A program made the position numbers and the translations under genes. This document shows, piece by piece, positions 27,244 through 36,706 of a stretch of 54,265 nt of DNA. Origin of the DNA: an uncultured Clostridia bacterium (lineage in GTDB: Bacteria; Bacillota; Clostridia; TANB77; CAG-508). Position 1 is the first letter of the stretch. Every line of letters starts with the position of its first letter. The DNA is taken from NCBI GenBank assembly GCA_947589065.1, contig CANPZM010000005.1, forward strand, positions 1 through 54,265, written 5' to 3'. The notes under the pieces were generated by a model, which searched no databases, was not told where the DNA came from, and saw nothing but the letters and a program-made list of their open reading frames with translations.

Positions 27244-29412
27244 TCGGATGCAGAATATGAAATAGTATTAAAGAATAAGACTGACGTAGATGCAAGAGAT
27301 GTAAAAGTAGAATTTAAAATTCCAGATGAATTTAGTATTGAAAACGTTGATGGTAATGATGTACAAGCTTACAGAAATTATAAATCAGTGACAATTGAAG
27401 TTCCAAAAATAGAAGCAAATTCAGAAGAATCAATAATGACAAGATTTAACATTATGACATTTACGTCTGAAGACAATAATGTGAAAATTAATGCAAAAGT
27501 AAGTGGAGAAAACTTAAGTAAAGATGTTAATACAGAAACTGAAAATGAAAAAATAGAAAAAACAGAAATTAAAATTGATGATGAATATTATGAGTATTTA
27601 ATAATAGCAGGAAGTGAATATGAACAAAAATTTAAAATCTCAAATGAAACAAAAGAAGAATATAAAAATATTAAAATTACTAAAAAAATGGGAGAAGCTT
27701 TTGAATATACTGGATGTGAATTAAAAAGTAAGGTCGCAGAATCAGAAAAAATAAAAGAAATATATAATTCTGCAAAAAATGGAAAATTAACTGATGAGCA
27801 AAAAAATGAAATTCAACAACTTAAAACAGAAGATTATAATAAGCAATTAAATGTTACAGAAAATTATGATGAATCAACTAAAACTGTAACTTGGAATATA
27901 GAGAGCTTAAAACCAGGAGAATATTTGGAAATAAAATACAAGATATTTGTAAAAATTATGGACAATGCAAAAGCAGTAAATACAGATACAATTAGTACAA
28001 TATGTGAATTAGGAGATGGGCAAACAGTAATAAATAAGCAAAAAGAAATAGAATATAATCAATCAAAAGTTGAAATAAATGAAGTAAATAGCCTAGATAA
28101 CGGATATGGAAAAGAAAACCAAGAAGTGACATACATATGGGAAATAAAAAATAATAATAATTATACTGTAACTGATTTTGAAATAACTCCAAAAATATCT
28201 GATAATGCAACAATAAAATCAATAAGATTAGAAACACCATTAATGAAAAAGAATTATTCTATTGACAATACTGGTGCGATATATTCAGTATTACCGGATA
28301 ATAGTACATCAAAGCTAATTGTAAAGGCAGAGATAAATGGAGATGCAGAAGAATTTATATCAAGTGGAGTAGATGCTAAATACGACGGTGTATATAAAAA
28401 TGAAGAAGAAGTATTCACAAAACTAGAAGATAAAGAAGATAAAAGAGAAATAACAGGACATGCATTTGTAGATAAAAATGGTGATCAAAAATTAGGAAAA
28501 GAGGACGAAATATTAGAAGGAATAATTGTAGAATTATATAATTCAGAAACAAATAAATTAGAAAATACGCAAATAACAGATATTTCAGGTAGATATTTAT
28601 TTAATAATTTAGATAATGGAAAATATTATGTTAAATTTAACTTTGACGAAACTAAATATAAAATAAGCCAAGCTAATTCTGGAAATGTGACTAAAGATAA
28701 ATCACAAATAATAAATGTAAATGATAATTACGTGACTGATAATATTGTATTAAAAGAAAATAGTGCATCAAATATCGATTTAGGATTAGTAAGAGATAAT
28801 ATATTTGATATGAAAGTTGATGCCACAGTAGAAAAAATGACTGTTCAGAATTCATATGAGACCACAGAATTTATACCTGAAAATAACAAATTAGGTAAAG
28901 TTGATATAGATCCGAAATTATTATCAGATTCAAAGGTAATAATAGAATATAAAATAGAAGTAATAAATCAAGGAACTATAGAAGGAAAAGTTAATAAGTT
29001 AGTAGACTATATGCCAAAGGAAATGGAATTTGATTCATCATTAAATCCAGAGTGGTATATTGAATCTGACGGAAATTTATATACTAGAGCATTACAAAAT
29101 GAAATAATAAAACCAGGCGAAAAAAGGGAAATGACATTAAAACTTATAAAAAACATGACAGAGGAAAATACTGGTTTAGTATATAACAGTATAGAAATAG
29201 CAAACAGTTCAAATGCGATAGGAGTAAAGGATATAGATTCGGTAGCTAACAATAAAATAGAAGAAGATGATATGTCTACAATAAACTGTATAGTAGGTAT
29301 TGTAACAGGAATAGCGGTAAATTGGGTAGCTATGGTATTAGTATTATTAACGATATCTATAATAATAGGAATAGTAATATGGAGAGTAATTGATAAAAGG
29401 AGATATGTATAA
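24481..29412 (+). CDS. Giant surface protein, type B (B2)
   Basis: 1643 residues with the same design as B1: signal peptide ending near TVGKIVYA, DUF11-like repeats, SdrD B-like domain near 1320-1395 (DKNGDQKLGKEDE loop), final DUF11-like block, membrane anchor near 1611-1636 and tail KRRYV, with MSTINCIVGIVTG just before the anchor. Residues up to about 897 match B1 almost exactly, while later parts keep the fold but not the sequence. Its last codons contain AAGGAG, which serves as the ribosome binding site for A2, whose ATG begins at the next base after the B2 stop. B2 and A2 are therefore co-transcribed and probably made together. Surface location is well supported, ligand or partner unknown. 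Confidence 0.75.
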   Translation: MKREKLFKKFIVSVIICVIFMMNMLPTVGKIVYAVNEDSVEVNVFFVKENQEPSTVCVADINEENLKINFEIKLKNKGYLKDGVLKIDPNSNFKIGDVDGREIKNNEIKLKQITDEETETILLPIKFEKNDEFSADYAKRSNQITFSGIFVDNDAIEHEVERTVNLELTWTEEIQSNISIETIKNLDYRIDENTDGKIVQEKIKITGNENKIPVKNSNLVIDIPQIAGMEVKEVKVEAGKLGYTQGREDYEVEFGEENYRVEDNKLTINVENNAIDGILKESKGEDEYTVTYQYVGKKVNDERIHGNIELTVSTYGEKEEKQTVDVEYDFKESIGNLVQHTIENKETEISKGYLMANNDADNYEIEYARRDVINISRAEEVESIEIVDGEEYFVERGDAHKYETENKEGIRTKYKKTEFSKENLKNILGETGKVEILNMKDEVMATVTLDLEANEEGIYEVEYPEPISKIKIRTSKPVKDGNIAIINTKAIIKLGYSINLIKDFYKLVSEVEGIATYAGNVKDKLETQKNEVIIAQTSSNATIEGKNIELSTTVRNESVNFKIKLNNNDISSDIYQNPVFEVRFPKEIKEVNVRNIDLFYANGELEIANVETLKDKEQQVLRITLKGMQRNYNLNKETNGTIISFDTDIEVDELTGNKADNVEMYYYNEASVKYENEVDWNMILGLKNVSYFHNGESTIGVNFVAPTGLVSAQQTETKDNEKEEKVVSVQQGEQKELIEEDAEAKLATMGITLMNNTGKTLNGVQILGRIPFKGNKDIVTGEDLGTTVDTILDDEIKSKDENLKYKVYYSENGEATTELDKEENKWKESTTYKVGLAKSYLIVLDEGTVVEPNDKLEFTYDYVIPAGLKKGDAFYGTYVTYYREETGEQYTSPADKIGYETEKQAEVEAEIKLKSDVLKELSDAEYEIVLKNKTDVDARDVKVEFKIPDEFSIENVDGNDVQAYRNYKSVTIEVPKIEANSEESIMTRFNIMTFTSEDNNVKINAKVSGENLSKDVNTETENEKIEKTEIKIDDEYYEYLIIAGSEYEQKFKISNETKEEYKNIKITKKMGEAFEYTGCELKSKVAESEKIKEIYNSAKNGKLTDEQKNEIQQLKTEDYNKQLNVTENYDESTKTVTWNIESLKPGEYLEIKYKIFVKIMDNAKAVNTDTISTICELGDGQTVINKQKEIEYNQSKVEINEVNSLDNGYGKENQEVTYIWEIKNNNNYTVTDFEITPKISDNATIKSIRLETPLMKKNYSIDNTGAIYSVLPDNSTSKLIVKAEINGDAEEFISSGVDAKYDGVYKNEEEVFTKLEDKEDKREITGHAFVDKNGDQKLGKEDEILEGIIVELYNSETNKLENTQITDISGRYLFNNLDNGKYYVKFNFDETKYKISQANSGNVTKDKSQIINVNDNYVTDNIVLKENSASNIDLGLVRDNIFDMKVDATVEKMTVQNSYETTEFIPENNKLGKVDIDPKLLSDSKVIIEYKIEVINQGTIEGKVNKLVDYMPKEMEFDSSLNPEWYIESDGNLYTRALQNEIIKPGEKREMTLKLIKNMTEENTGLVYNSIEIANSSNAIGVKDIDSVANNKIEEDDMSTINCIVGIVTGIAVNWVAMVLVLLTISIIIGIVIWRVIDKRRYV

Positions 29413-29796
29413 ATGAAAAGGAAAATAAAAAATGTAATTACATACATTTTTCTGCAAATTATCGTAATATTGATAATATTATTCTTCCCAAAAAGTAAAG
29501 TAAATAGTGTATTTGAAACAAGATATTTTTTAGGTGGACCACCTGTTTCAGGAAGAGGTGTATACTGGCATAATACTATGGAAGAGGGTGCACAATATTT
29601 ATGCGCTGAGCCAGGTACAACATTCTTTGATGAAGGTGTTACATATTTTAAATTACATATGGTTTGGGCACATAGTGGTTTATTAGTTAGTTCAGAAGAT
29701 AATACATCTGAAAGAAAATATTTTGAATTAACTTTGACTAGAAATGTGCAAGAATTAACTAATTATGCTTTAAATGCAGAAAACGATTTACGGTAA
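29413..29796 (+). CDS. Giant surface protein, type A (A2), N-terminal part before a frameshift
   Basis: 127 residues: signal/anchor (KNVITYIFLQIIVILIILFF), then the start of the type A N-terminal domain (GGPPVSGRGVYWHNTMEEGAQYLCAEPGTTFFDEG), which parallels A1 (EGAYLGTEQGQTFFD). The frame ends at 29796, but the type A protein continues in the +1 frame. Dropping one A from the AAAA at 29780-29783 reads NAETIYGNV and joins the two parts. The ATG touches the B2 stop, with AAGGAG inside the B2 coding end. So this is the true 5' end of A2, broken by a one-base insertion, a sequencing error, or less likely a programmed shift. Confidence 0.75.
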   Translation: MKRKIKNVITYIFLQIIVILIILFFPKSKVNSVFETRYFLGGPPVSGRGVYWHNTMEEGAQYLCAEPGTTFFDEGVTYFKLHMVWAHSGLLVSSEDNTSERKYFELTLTRNVQELTNYALNAENDLR

Positions 29797-32700
29797 TGTA
29801 ATCAATGTTAATATACTTCGAACAGTACTTAATCAAGGACTTTCTGCAAGACAAATAGAAGTTACTGAGAGAGGCGGAGAGGCTTCATCAGTTATATTAG
29901 ATGCATTGGAATTTACTGGAGATCATCGTTTTCAGTATGAGCCTCATATGGATGTAACAGGTTCAGAATCTATTAGATATCATGTATATACAATTGGAGA
30001 ATCTATTTATACACCAATAAAAACTATAACCGAAAGAAATAATGCAGTAGCATATATTTTAACATATTGTGATCCATATAATATTGATGTGGCACCAGCT
30101 GAATCACCAGTAAATGCAGTATTTTGGGAATATCTTGCTAGAGGAGGTGCTTCTGCAGCTTCATTAAGTTTGGCTGGAAATATACTACCTACTGATTCTG
30201 AATTAATACAGAATGATTTGGAAAAAATCCAAATGGATGTACAATTAAGTGATTCAGAAATTAATACTATAGAAAAGTTAGCTAATCAATATTTATCAAA
30301 TGAAGAATGTGAATTAGCAAAAGAAATATTAAGTAATTACAAGAAGGATAATGAAAAAAATAAAGAAGCAATTGAAAAAATTATAAAATTAGTTATTGAA
30401 AAAATGGAAGAAGAAAACTTAGGTGAAGATACTCAAATACTTGATTCATTTAAACTACAACTTTCAAAAGAAAAGAAAAACCTAGAAAAAAAAGATACAA
30501 TATCTGGTAAAATATCTAATGATGATTTAGATATAATAAATAAATTAGCAGATAAGTACTTAACAGGTTCAGAAAAAGTTACAGCAAAAAATAACATTAA
30601 TGAATATAAAAACAATTATAAAGATAAATCTAATAAATTAACAACAGCTGAGAAAAGAGAATATAAACAAATAATAGAAAATGTGGAAGATTCTATAAAG
30701 AAAATAATAAAAGGTTCAAATGTTAATATAAATGTGCAAAATGTTGTTTCAGCTTCATCAAATATACAGCAAGAAGCTAAAACATTTGAAGAAATGTGGA
30801 GTGAAATAAATAGCAAGTATGGTGGAAAATACGAAAATAGTATAAAAGATTTAACAAATGAAGATAATATAAAAGTAGAATATGATGCAACTTCTAAAAA
30901 ATATAAAGTGGGACCATTTAAAATTGATTATTTGAAAAAAGAATATGAAGGGCAACAATTTGGAGGAATGACTGGTACACCAGTTTTGACATTAAGAAAA
31001 TATAATGAAATAACAACATTAAATAGAGGAGATAAATGGAAAATAGTAAAGAATGATTTGACAGAAATGACATATCCAGATCCTAAACAAGAATTCTATG
31101 TTTTGTTAGATTTTACGGAAGGTTTTAATGCTATAACGTCACTTAAATTTAATTTTAAATATTTAACTGCAGAGGCGACTTTTACAATATCAGAAGGTAA
31201 TGTGGAAAAACTAGATTGGTGTTTTCAACAATCAGATGAAAAAGGAGATTATATATGTAGTTATGGGTCTAGATGTGATGGAGGAGCAGGTAATAATGGC
31301 GGTTTAGCTGTGGATATTGGTGTAGAAACAGAACATACAAGTCCTCAAGTACATAAACATCCATCATATAATCCATATTGTACAAATAATTCTGGATGTC
31401 CAGGACATACAGGTACTAAATCTTGTGATGTAAATTCTATAGAAGCTGGTGCAACTTGCAATTGTGGAACTAAAAAAGAAGATCATGGTGTAAACCAGGA
31501 TGGAAGTTATAATAGTACACATACATATACTTGGTACCATGATGATGATAATATGAAAGATTGTCCAGATTGGGAGTGTAAAGGACATAAATGTAAAGGG
31601 GGAAGACAATGTGGACATAGTGACCAAGCAAGTGGACCAATATATTGGCCTCATTATAATATATGTAGATTTTACCTTACTGTAAGTGTTTGTGATTATG
31701 AAAACGTTCAGGATACTGCAAGTGTTGCAGAAGCAAAGGTTGGTTTTGAAGAAATAAATTGGTGGGTTGATGGTTCTGGTTCAGGAACAGTAATAACTCC
31801 TAATGGTGCACCTGGCTCAGGAGGAAATTCTTTAGAATTAAGTTGGTATATAGATTTAACTACAACAATGGCAGGAAATGTATGGGAAGAAACAGATTGG
31901 CAGAAGGCTGCTAATAGTAATGGAACATCAATAGGAACGAGAGATGCTAGTGAATCAGGTAATGGATTAAAAAATATTGCTATAACAGTAAAATTATATG
32001 ATGAAGATGGAAAATTTGTAGATTATGCTATACCACATGATTTAACCGGTGCAATAGATATAGAACAAACTAGAAAAGATAAGTTTACACAAAATGGAAC
32101 ATATGAAACAGAAAAAAAAGAACCTAAAAATGCATGGCCAAAATATACTGATGAAAATGGCTATTATGAAATAAATAGACTAGAAGCACCTGGCCCTGGA
32201 GGTGGAGACAAGGATAAAAACAAAAATAATCTATTTTATGTTATAGAATTTGAATATGATGGTCAAACATATAGACATACAGTATTTATGGCAAATCAAA
32301 CATCTGGAAATAATAATGTTGCAGATGAAGGAAAATCATCAGATTATACAGCTGAATTAATTGATAAAAAGGATGAAACAAAAGGAATTAAGGCAGATAA
32401 ATATAAAAATAGTTCAATGGCAGTAGAGGAAATAGATGATAGATATAAATTTGATCAAAAATTTGGAGAAATAACAGGAAATACTTCTATAAATGATGAT
32501 AAAACTACTGAAGGAATAATTAAGACAACTAATGAAGCTGGTGAAATATCTAATAATAAAGAGGATAAGATAAAATATAAAGGAAAATCAACAGATTTAA
32601 TAGCTGGAGAAACAGCGGAAGACAATAAAAGAATAGAATCAACATTAGATAAACCATTTACAGATGATAGTAATAAATTGTCAGATGAAGAATTTGGACG

Positions 32701-35700
32701 TACACCAGCAAAAGTATCAGATTTAGCTAAAGATGAAACAAAAGATGAGCATGAAAAATATAGAATGGTAGCAAGTACATATTATAATGATACAGACGTT
32801 CATGGAATTGCTATTACTAAAGAAGACTATAGAATCCAATACCCATTAGAGGGATGGAAATACATAATGAATAATAAGACACAGCCAGAAAAGAAAGATA
32901 ATGTAACAGGAAAAGTAATTCAAAAATCAAAAAGATATATAAATGAATACATGTTACATATAAATCTAGGATTACAGAAAAGGAAAGAAGCAGATATAAG
33001 CATATTGCAAGACTTATATAAAATGACAGTAGTAGTAAATAATCAAAAATTGGTAAAAAGAGCAGATAGATTAGGAAATAACTCAGAAAAAAATTATGCT
33101 GAAACAGTAATTGAATTAGAAAAGAGCAGAGCAAATGGATATCAATTAGGATTATATAATTCAGATGTGGCATACTTAAGTAGTAATAGATATAAGAATG
33201 CAATTAGTGAGGTACAAACTTTAAAAGAAAAAACAGAATTAAGAGTATTTGTAACATATAAAACAAAAGTATTTAATAATTCAGATACAAATGATGTAGA
33301 AATAAATGAGATAACAAATTATTATGATCCAACATATACTCTATTGAATGAAAAAATAGAAGCACAAATAATAAATGAAAATATGAAATTTGTGGGTGAC
33401 GTAATAGCAGATGCCCCATATTATAGGATTGTGAATTCTGGAAATGGAAGAGACTACAGAGCAACAAAAGCTGAAGATTTAGATGGATACGGTGATACAT
33501 CTGGAGATGTATCATGGATAAAACTTAATGATACTGTTTCAGCAGGTGGAAAAAACTATAGTGTAGCAAAATTAAATGAATTAAGTAAAATGAAATTAAA
33601 AATAGGAGAGGCAGTAGAAATATTTACAACATACGAGGTAGACCAAGAGGGATATATGAGAGCATCAGCTGGTAGTGACGTAGTAGAGGAGAGAAAAGAT
33701 AAATTATGTACTGATAAAGAAAATATAGTTGAAGTATCAAATTATTCAACATATTATTCAGCAGAAGATTCAAAATTTGATGCAATAGTATTAGATGAAC
33801 AATCAAATCCACAGAGAAGTTATTATATTGGATATAAAGAAGGTTGGATATCAGGAAAAGTAGATAAAGATTCAGCTCCAAATAATATATATAGAAATAA
33901 TATATTAGATAGAAAAAATTATGAAGACGATACATTCCAATCAACAGGCTTGAAAATTAGTATGAAAACATATGAAAGAGAAATGTATGGATATGTGTGG
34001 GAAGATGAAAAAACAGAGAATGTAACAACAAAAGATGGTGTAAATGTAAAAGTAGGAGATGGACAATATCAAGATGGAGAAAAATTAATACCGAATGTGA
34101 AAGTATCAATGTATGAGGTAATAAATTTAACAGGTATAGATAGTAAATATACTGGATTAGAGTATTATTATAAAATACCAAATGAATATTATAGTGATGA
34201 TGAAAATAAAATAACGAAAGACAGTAAAATAGTGTTAAATAATGTAAATGGCAATAACAATACAATTAATGGAAATTATTATTTAAATGGATTTTTAGCA
34301 GGAGATTATGTAATAAGATTTGATTATGGAACAACAGCAGATGAGGGAGATGCTCATGAAAATTGGGACATTAATGAAGATGGCCACTTAATGACAACAC
34401 AAAATAAAACAATAAAATATAATGGACAAGATTATGAAAATACTAGATTTTTAGGTGAAAATACCACTCAACACTTGAATGATAAATATTTAGACTTGGG
34501 CGTAGATATGGATGGACAGGCAATATCAAAAGCAAGAGACAATGAATCAAGAAGAATGGTAGTAGATTCATATTCAAGATATGTTGAAAATGAAAGAGGC
34601 GAGATTCTAAGAAATAGAAGAGCAGATAATACAGAATATGTAGAAGCAACAAAAATGTTTGCAGAGACGCCGGTAATGCAAGTAGAGGTTGAAGATCCAA
34701 AAAGAATAGTAGAAAGTGAAGTACCAGGAGGTAGAGGAAATTCTATACCAAATAATTCTATACCTGCAAATGTAGAAAAAACAGAAACACCAGGGGAAAA
34801 TGAAAAAACATTGACAGATAATATAGACCAAAAATATACAATGCAGAATATAAATTTCGGACTAGAGAAGAGAGCTGAAACAGACATAGTATTAGAACAA
34901 TATGTAAATAATATATATTTATTAAAGAATAATGACATGTTGTTTTCAGCAGCAATGGATGAAAATGGAAAAGTGATAATGAATTCAGAAAATGCAAAGA
35001 ATCTAGACAAACTAACATATATGGCACATGAAAGACAACAACAAGGATTTTATGCATTAAATGTCGAAGATGATTATTTAAACGGATTATCACTATCAAT
35101 AAAATATAAAATAAAAGTAATAAATAATTCCGAAATAGATTATACAGGATTTTTAGCAGGACAATATTCTGCAGAAGATATAAGGAAATTAGCAAGTAGA
35201 ACACCAACAACAGCATTGTATGATAACATAATAGATAGCTTACAGATAGATGGTAATGCGGAAGATGCAAATAAAACTGGAATATCAAGTAATGCAACTT
35301 TGCAGGAAGTACAAAGCTTACTTGGCATAAATCCTCCTGCTGGTGCTGATAAAACAGATACAATAAGACCAGAGATAATAATATATGGAAAATATGTAGG
35401 AAGATTTTATTATGAGAATATAATTCATGAGAAAAAAGATAGTGGAGAAACAGGACAAAGCCAATATACTATAACAAATTATTCATCAGATAAGAATGCA
35501 GTACCTCAAACAATATCATATGTAGCAGATAACGTAGTAGAGACAGCAGTAGAACAATTAGTAGATTATATAGATGTAAATACAAGTTTAGATGAAGAAA
35601 ATTCAGTTGATGTACAAGATTGTTCATGGGTATTAACAAGTATAGCTAAAGAGAAAATTGGTGTAGACCTTGATAGGGATGGTAAAGTTGATAAAGATGG

Positions 35701-36439
35701 TACAGAAGACAAAACAATAAAAACAATAACAGATTTGAATGGATTAATATCAAATGCATCATATAGAGCAATATCTGAAATAAATGATAATGAGACTGAT
35801 TTATATGATGAAAAAGGAAGACAATTGGTTACAGGAACAGGATCAAATGTAGCGGTGACATTTAATGATAAAATTGAGAAGAAAGAAGAAACAGTAAATG
35901 GATTGAAAAAATACAGAATGGAATATAATAAGCATAATAGTGGTAACATTAATAATGCTGGTTTGATAACTGAAATGAAACCAGTAGCTTATACAAAGGC
36001 TAAAGTTGAAAGTTCAAGAATAGAATATGTTGTAACAAGAAAAAATGTAACATCGGGAATGGATGCAGATGAAATGAACATAGACAACTTAGTAGAAGTA
36101 TTAGTATATTCAAATCCAACAGGAAGAAGAGATGTAAATTCAGTACCAGGAAATGCAATGGTAATAGGAACAGAAAAAGGAATGTGGAAAGCCGGATATA
36201 ATTCAATAAATGTACATCAGAATGAAGTTGGAGATAATTGGGAGTTAGTAAAAACAAATTGGAGATTATATCCAGAAAATGATGCTAATGCAACAGAATT
36301 TATAACAGTAATACCACCAACAGGAATAGCAATACATGATTATGTAACAACAAGAATAGTACCAATAGTGATACTAACAACATCAGCAATGTTGCTAATG
36401 GGAATATTTATAATAAAACAGCATCAAATTAAAAAATAA
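29774..36439 (+). CDS. Giant surface protein, type A (A2), main part after the frameshift
   Basis: 2221 residues if read from the ATG at 29774, which has no ribosome binding site and is only the frame boundary. With the 5' piece the protein would be about 2340 residues. Order: rest of the N-terminal domain (NNAVAYILTYCDPYN, NAVFWEYL), a charged helical region (about 145-335), a VGPFKIDY region, a Cys/His-rich module (about 488-632, with CPGH, CPDWECKGHKCKGGRQCGH), an SdrD B-like domain opening TMAGNVWEE (about 698-845), a middle region, a second one opening YGYVWEDE (about 1404-1520), and a conserved C-terminal part. It ends with PPTGI, a membrane anchor (about 2192-2214) and the tail KQHQIKK. 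The C-terminal ~140 residues are nearly identical to A1 at DNA level. Confidence 0.75.
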   Translation: MQKTIYGNVINVNILRTVLNQGLSARQIEVTERGGEASSVILDALEFTGDHRFQYEPHMDVTGSESIRYHVYTIGESIYTPIKTITERNNAVAYILTYCDPYNIDVAPAESPVNAVFWEYLARGGASAASLSLAGNILPTDSELIQNDLEKIQMDVQLSDSEINTIEKLANQYLSNEECELAKEILSNYKKDNEKNKEAIEKIIKLVIEKMEEENLGEDTQILDSFKLQLSKEKKNLEKKDTISGKISNDDLDIINKLADKYLTGSEKVTAKNNINEYKNNYKDKSNKLTTAEKREYKQIIENVEDSIKKIIKGSNVNINVQNVVSASSNIQQEAKTFEEMWSEINSKYGGKYENSIKDLTNEDNIKVEYDATSKKYKVGPFKIDYLKKEYEGQQFGGMTGTPVLTLRKYNEITTLNRGDKWKIVKNDLTEMTYPDPKQEFYVLLDFTEGFNAITSLKFNFKYLTAEATFTISEGNVEKLDWCFQQSDEKGDYICSYGSRCDGGAGNNGGLAVDIGVETEHTSPQVHKHPSYNPYCTNNSGCPGHTGTKSCDVNSIEAGATCNCGTKKEDHGVNQDGSYNSTHTYTWYHDDDNMKDCPDWECKGHKCKGGRQCGHSDQASGPIYWPHYNICRFYLTVSVCDYENVQDTASVAEAKVGFEEINWWVDGSGSGTVITPNGAPGSGGNSLELSWYIDLTTTMAGNVWEETDWQKAANSNGTSIGTRDASESGNGLKNIAITVKLYDEDGKFVDYAIPHDLTGAIDIEQTRKDKFTQNGTYETEKKEPKNAWPKYTDENGYYEINRLEAPGPGGGDKDKNKNNLFYVIEFEYDGQTYRHTVFMANQTSGNNNVADEGKSSDYTAELIDKKDETKGIKADKYKNSSMAVEEIDDRYKFDQKFGEITGNTSINDDKTTEGIIKTTNEAGEISNNKEDKIKYKGKSTDLIAGETAEDNKRIESTLDKPFTDDSNKLSDEEFGRTPAKVSDLAKDETKDEHEKYRMVASTYYNDTDVHGIAITKEDYRIQYPLEGWKYIMNNKTQPEKKDNVTGKVIQKSKRYINEYMLHINLGLQKRKEADISILQDLYKMTVVVNNQKLVKRADRLGNNSEKNYAETVIELEKSRANGYQLGLYNSDVAYLSSNRYKNAISEVQTLKEKTELRVFVTYKTKVFNNSDTNDVEINEITNYYDPTYTLLNEKIEAQIINENMKFVGDVIADAPYYRIVNSGNGRDYRATKAEDLDGYGDTSGDVSWIKLNDTVSAGGKNYSVAKLNELSKMKLKIGEAVEIFTTYEVDQEGYMRASAGSDVVEERKDKLCTDKENIVEVSNYSTYYSAEDSKFDAIVLDEQSNPQRSYYIGYKEGWISGKVDKDSAPNNIYRNNILDRKNYEDDTFQSTGLKISMKTYEREMYGYVWEDEKTENVTTKDGVNVKVGDGQYQDGEKLIPNVKVSMYEVINLTGIDSKYTGLEYYYKIPNEYYSDDENKITKDSKIVLNNVNGNNNTINGNYYLNGFLAGDYVIRFDYGTTADEGDAHENWDINEDGHLMTTQNKTIKYNGQDYENTRFLGENTTQHLNDKYLDLGVDMDGQAISKARDNESRRMVVDSYSRYVENERGEILRNRRADNTEYVEATKMFAETPVMQVEVEDPKRIVESEVPGGRGNSIPNNSIPANVEKTETPGENEKTLTDNIDQKYTMQNINFGLEKRAETDIVLEQYVNNIYLLKNNDMLFSAAMDENGKVIMNSENAKNLDKLTYMAHERQQQGFYALNVEDDYLNGLSLSIKYKIKVINNSEIDYTGFLAGQYSAEDIRKLASRTPTTALYDNIIDSLQIDGNAEDANKTGISSNATLQEVQSLLGINPPAGADKTDTIRPEIIIYGKYVGRFYYENIIHEKKDSGETGQSQYTITNYSSDKNAVPQTISYVADNVVETAVEQLVDYIDVNTSLDEENSVDVQDCSWVLTSIAKEKIGVDLDRDGKVDKDGTEDKTIKTITDLNGLISNASYRAISEINDNETDLYDEKGRQLVTGTGSNVAVTFNDKIEKKEETVNGLKKYRMEYNKHNSGNINNAGLITEMKPVAYTKAKVESSRIEYVVTRKNVTSGMDADEMNIDNLVEVLVYSNPTGRRDVNSVPGNAMVIGTEKGMWKAGYNSINVHQNEVGDNWELVKTNWRLYPENDANATEFITVIPPTGIAIHDYVTTRIVPIVILTTSAMLLMGIFIIKQHQIKK

Positions 36440-36440
36440 A

Positions 36441-36478
36441 AATAAGCCTAGAATTAGTGATTCTAGGCTTATTTTTTC
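36441..36478 (+). terminator. Rho-independent terminator of the B2-A2 unit
   Basis: A perfect 14-bp stem (AATAAGCCTAGAAT and its complement) with a 5-nt loop and a T run, directly after the A2 stop. The remaining ~230 bp to B3 are AT-rich, with no clear promoter pair and no gene. Confidence 0.9.
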
Positions 36479-36706
36479 TTCCAAGACAAAACAAAACTAG
36501 TTTCCATAAAAAAAATATGTAAACCATTGACAAAAAAAGACAGGAAAGTTTAAAAATTTTAATATAATTGTAAAATACGCTATAAATGTCTATTTTCCGT
36601 AATTTTGAAATTATAAAAAGTAAAATTTAATGATTTGACAGGTAAATTTATCTTTTTAAAATAAGAATTATAGAAAATAAAACGAAATAATTTGTGGAGG
36701 TAAATT

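Noticed and set aside
29774..29776. ATG at 29774 as a true independent start for A2
   Set aside because: No Shine-Dalgarno site, and the preceding frame encodes the signal peptide and matches the A1 N-terminus. A frameshift explains it better.
36527..36568. Promoter for B3 (TTGACA at 36527 with TATAAT at 36563)
   Set aside because: The spacer is about 30 bp, far from the usual 16-18 bp.
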